Part shown: positions 12,972-13,173 of the stretch, one piece after another
Layout: each line of letters opens with the position of its first letter
How positions within the stretch are numbered: position 1 is the stretch's first letter
Source of the DNA: Sulfurovum sp. bin170
GTDB lineage: Bacteria > Campylobacterota > Campylobacteria > Campylobacterales > Sulfurovaceae
Direction: 5' to 3'
NCBI RefSeq assembly: GCF_010892395.1
Contig: NZ_JAACKB010000181.1
Span: 1-13,173 of the forward strand
Length of the DNA: 13,173 bases
Notes under the pieces: generated by a model
Databases searched by the model: none
The model's input: only the letters and a program-made list of their open reading frames with translations
What the model was told of the DNA's origin: nothing
Made by a program: the position numbers and the translations under genes

Positions 12972-13173
12972 GTGACTATCCAAATAGAAAATGACTTATA
13001 TCAAGAACTCGTAAAATATGGGGTTGATATTCAAAGTGAATTAAAAAATATCCTCAATAATCTTTTAAAACAAAAAACTTATACACTATCAAAAGAAGAG
13101 ATAGCTAAAACAGTTGAGAACTCTCAACGAATAGAGGGGTATGAACCTGCTTCTAAAGAGATAAAAGATAGAG
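12972..13173 (+). CDS. Possible type II antitoxin, N-terminal part only
   Basis: Open from GTG 12972 to the right edge (67 codons seen), with an AAAGGG ribosome site 5 nt before the GTG. An initial strand TIQIENDLYQELVKYG, reminiscent of ribbon-helix-helix DNA-binding proteins, is followed by a helical section and the segment SQRIEGYEPASKEIKDR, which resembles the toxin-binding tail of small RelB/VapB-like antitoxins as I recall them. If so, a toxin gene should follow just outside the window and the protein would repress its own promoter. The identification is tentative; that this is a real gene is well supported by the promoter, ribosome site and open frame. Confidence 0.5.
   Translation, partial: MTIQIENDLYQELVKYGVDIQSELKNILNNLLKQKTYTLSKEEIAKTVENSQRIEGYEPASKEIKDR

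Overview
The window looks like a housekeeping stretch of a low-GC Campylobacterota (Epsilonproteobacteria) chromosome. The clues are the gene order pyrD, M16 peptidase, dapA, SDR reductase (which I recall from Campylobacter jejuni), the long DapD form, atpB followed by a small membrane protein, a UbiD-type menaquinone decarboxylase, nspC, and TATAAT boxes without clear -35 boxes. The genus cannot be fixed from this sequence; a free-living sulfur-oxidiser type is plausible but inferred.

Layout. A leftward operon (3565 to 1) reads dapD, an unrecognised 79-residue protein, a small S4 RNA-binding protein, trpD, and then a DUF262 (GmrS/ParB-like) gene that runs off the left edge. Diverging from it, a tight rightward operon (3702-7750) reads pyrD, a secreted M16 zinc peptidase, dapA and a FabL-like enoyl-ACP reductase, joined by ATGA overlaps or a 1-nt gap. 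pgsA follows after a short hairpin. A second rightward unit (8562-11508) holds a UbiD-family decarboxylase and nspC, which overlap by 8 nt. It meets a leftward atpB plus small-membrane-protein unit (12744-11791) head to head across a 282-bp repeat-rich spacer. At the right edge a divergent gene begins that looks like an antitoxin.

Together the genes cover lysine/diaminopimelate (dapD, dapA), tryptophan (trpD), pyrimidine (pyrD), fatty acid and phospholipid (FabL-like, pgsA), menaquinone (UbiD/MqnL), spermidine (nspC) and ATP synthesis (atpB).

No complete novel defence or metabolic system is visible. The most interesting signal is in the intergenic DNA: a family of short hairpins at 2072-2125, 8490-8525, 11578-11681 and 11703-11760. 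They share a 5' GRAA foot, a bulged base at a fixed place, a TTYA loop, and stems whose bases change in compensating pairs. Most are arranged as inverted pairs, as in REP/BIME elements. A different hairpin at 7774-7799 carries a GTAG foot, the classical REP signature. No transposase (RAYT) that could mobilise them lies in the window.
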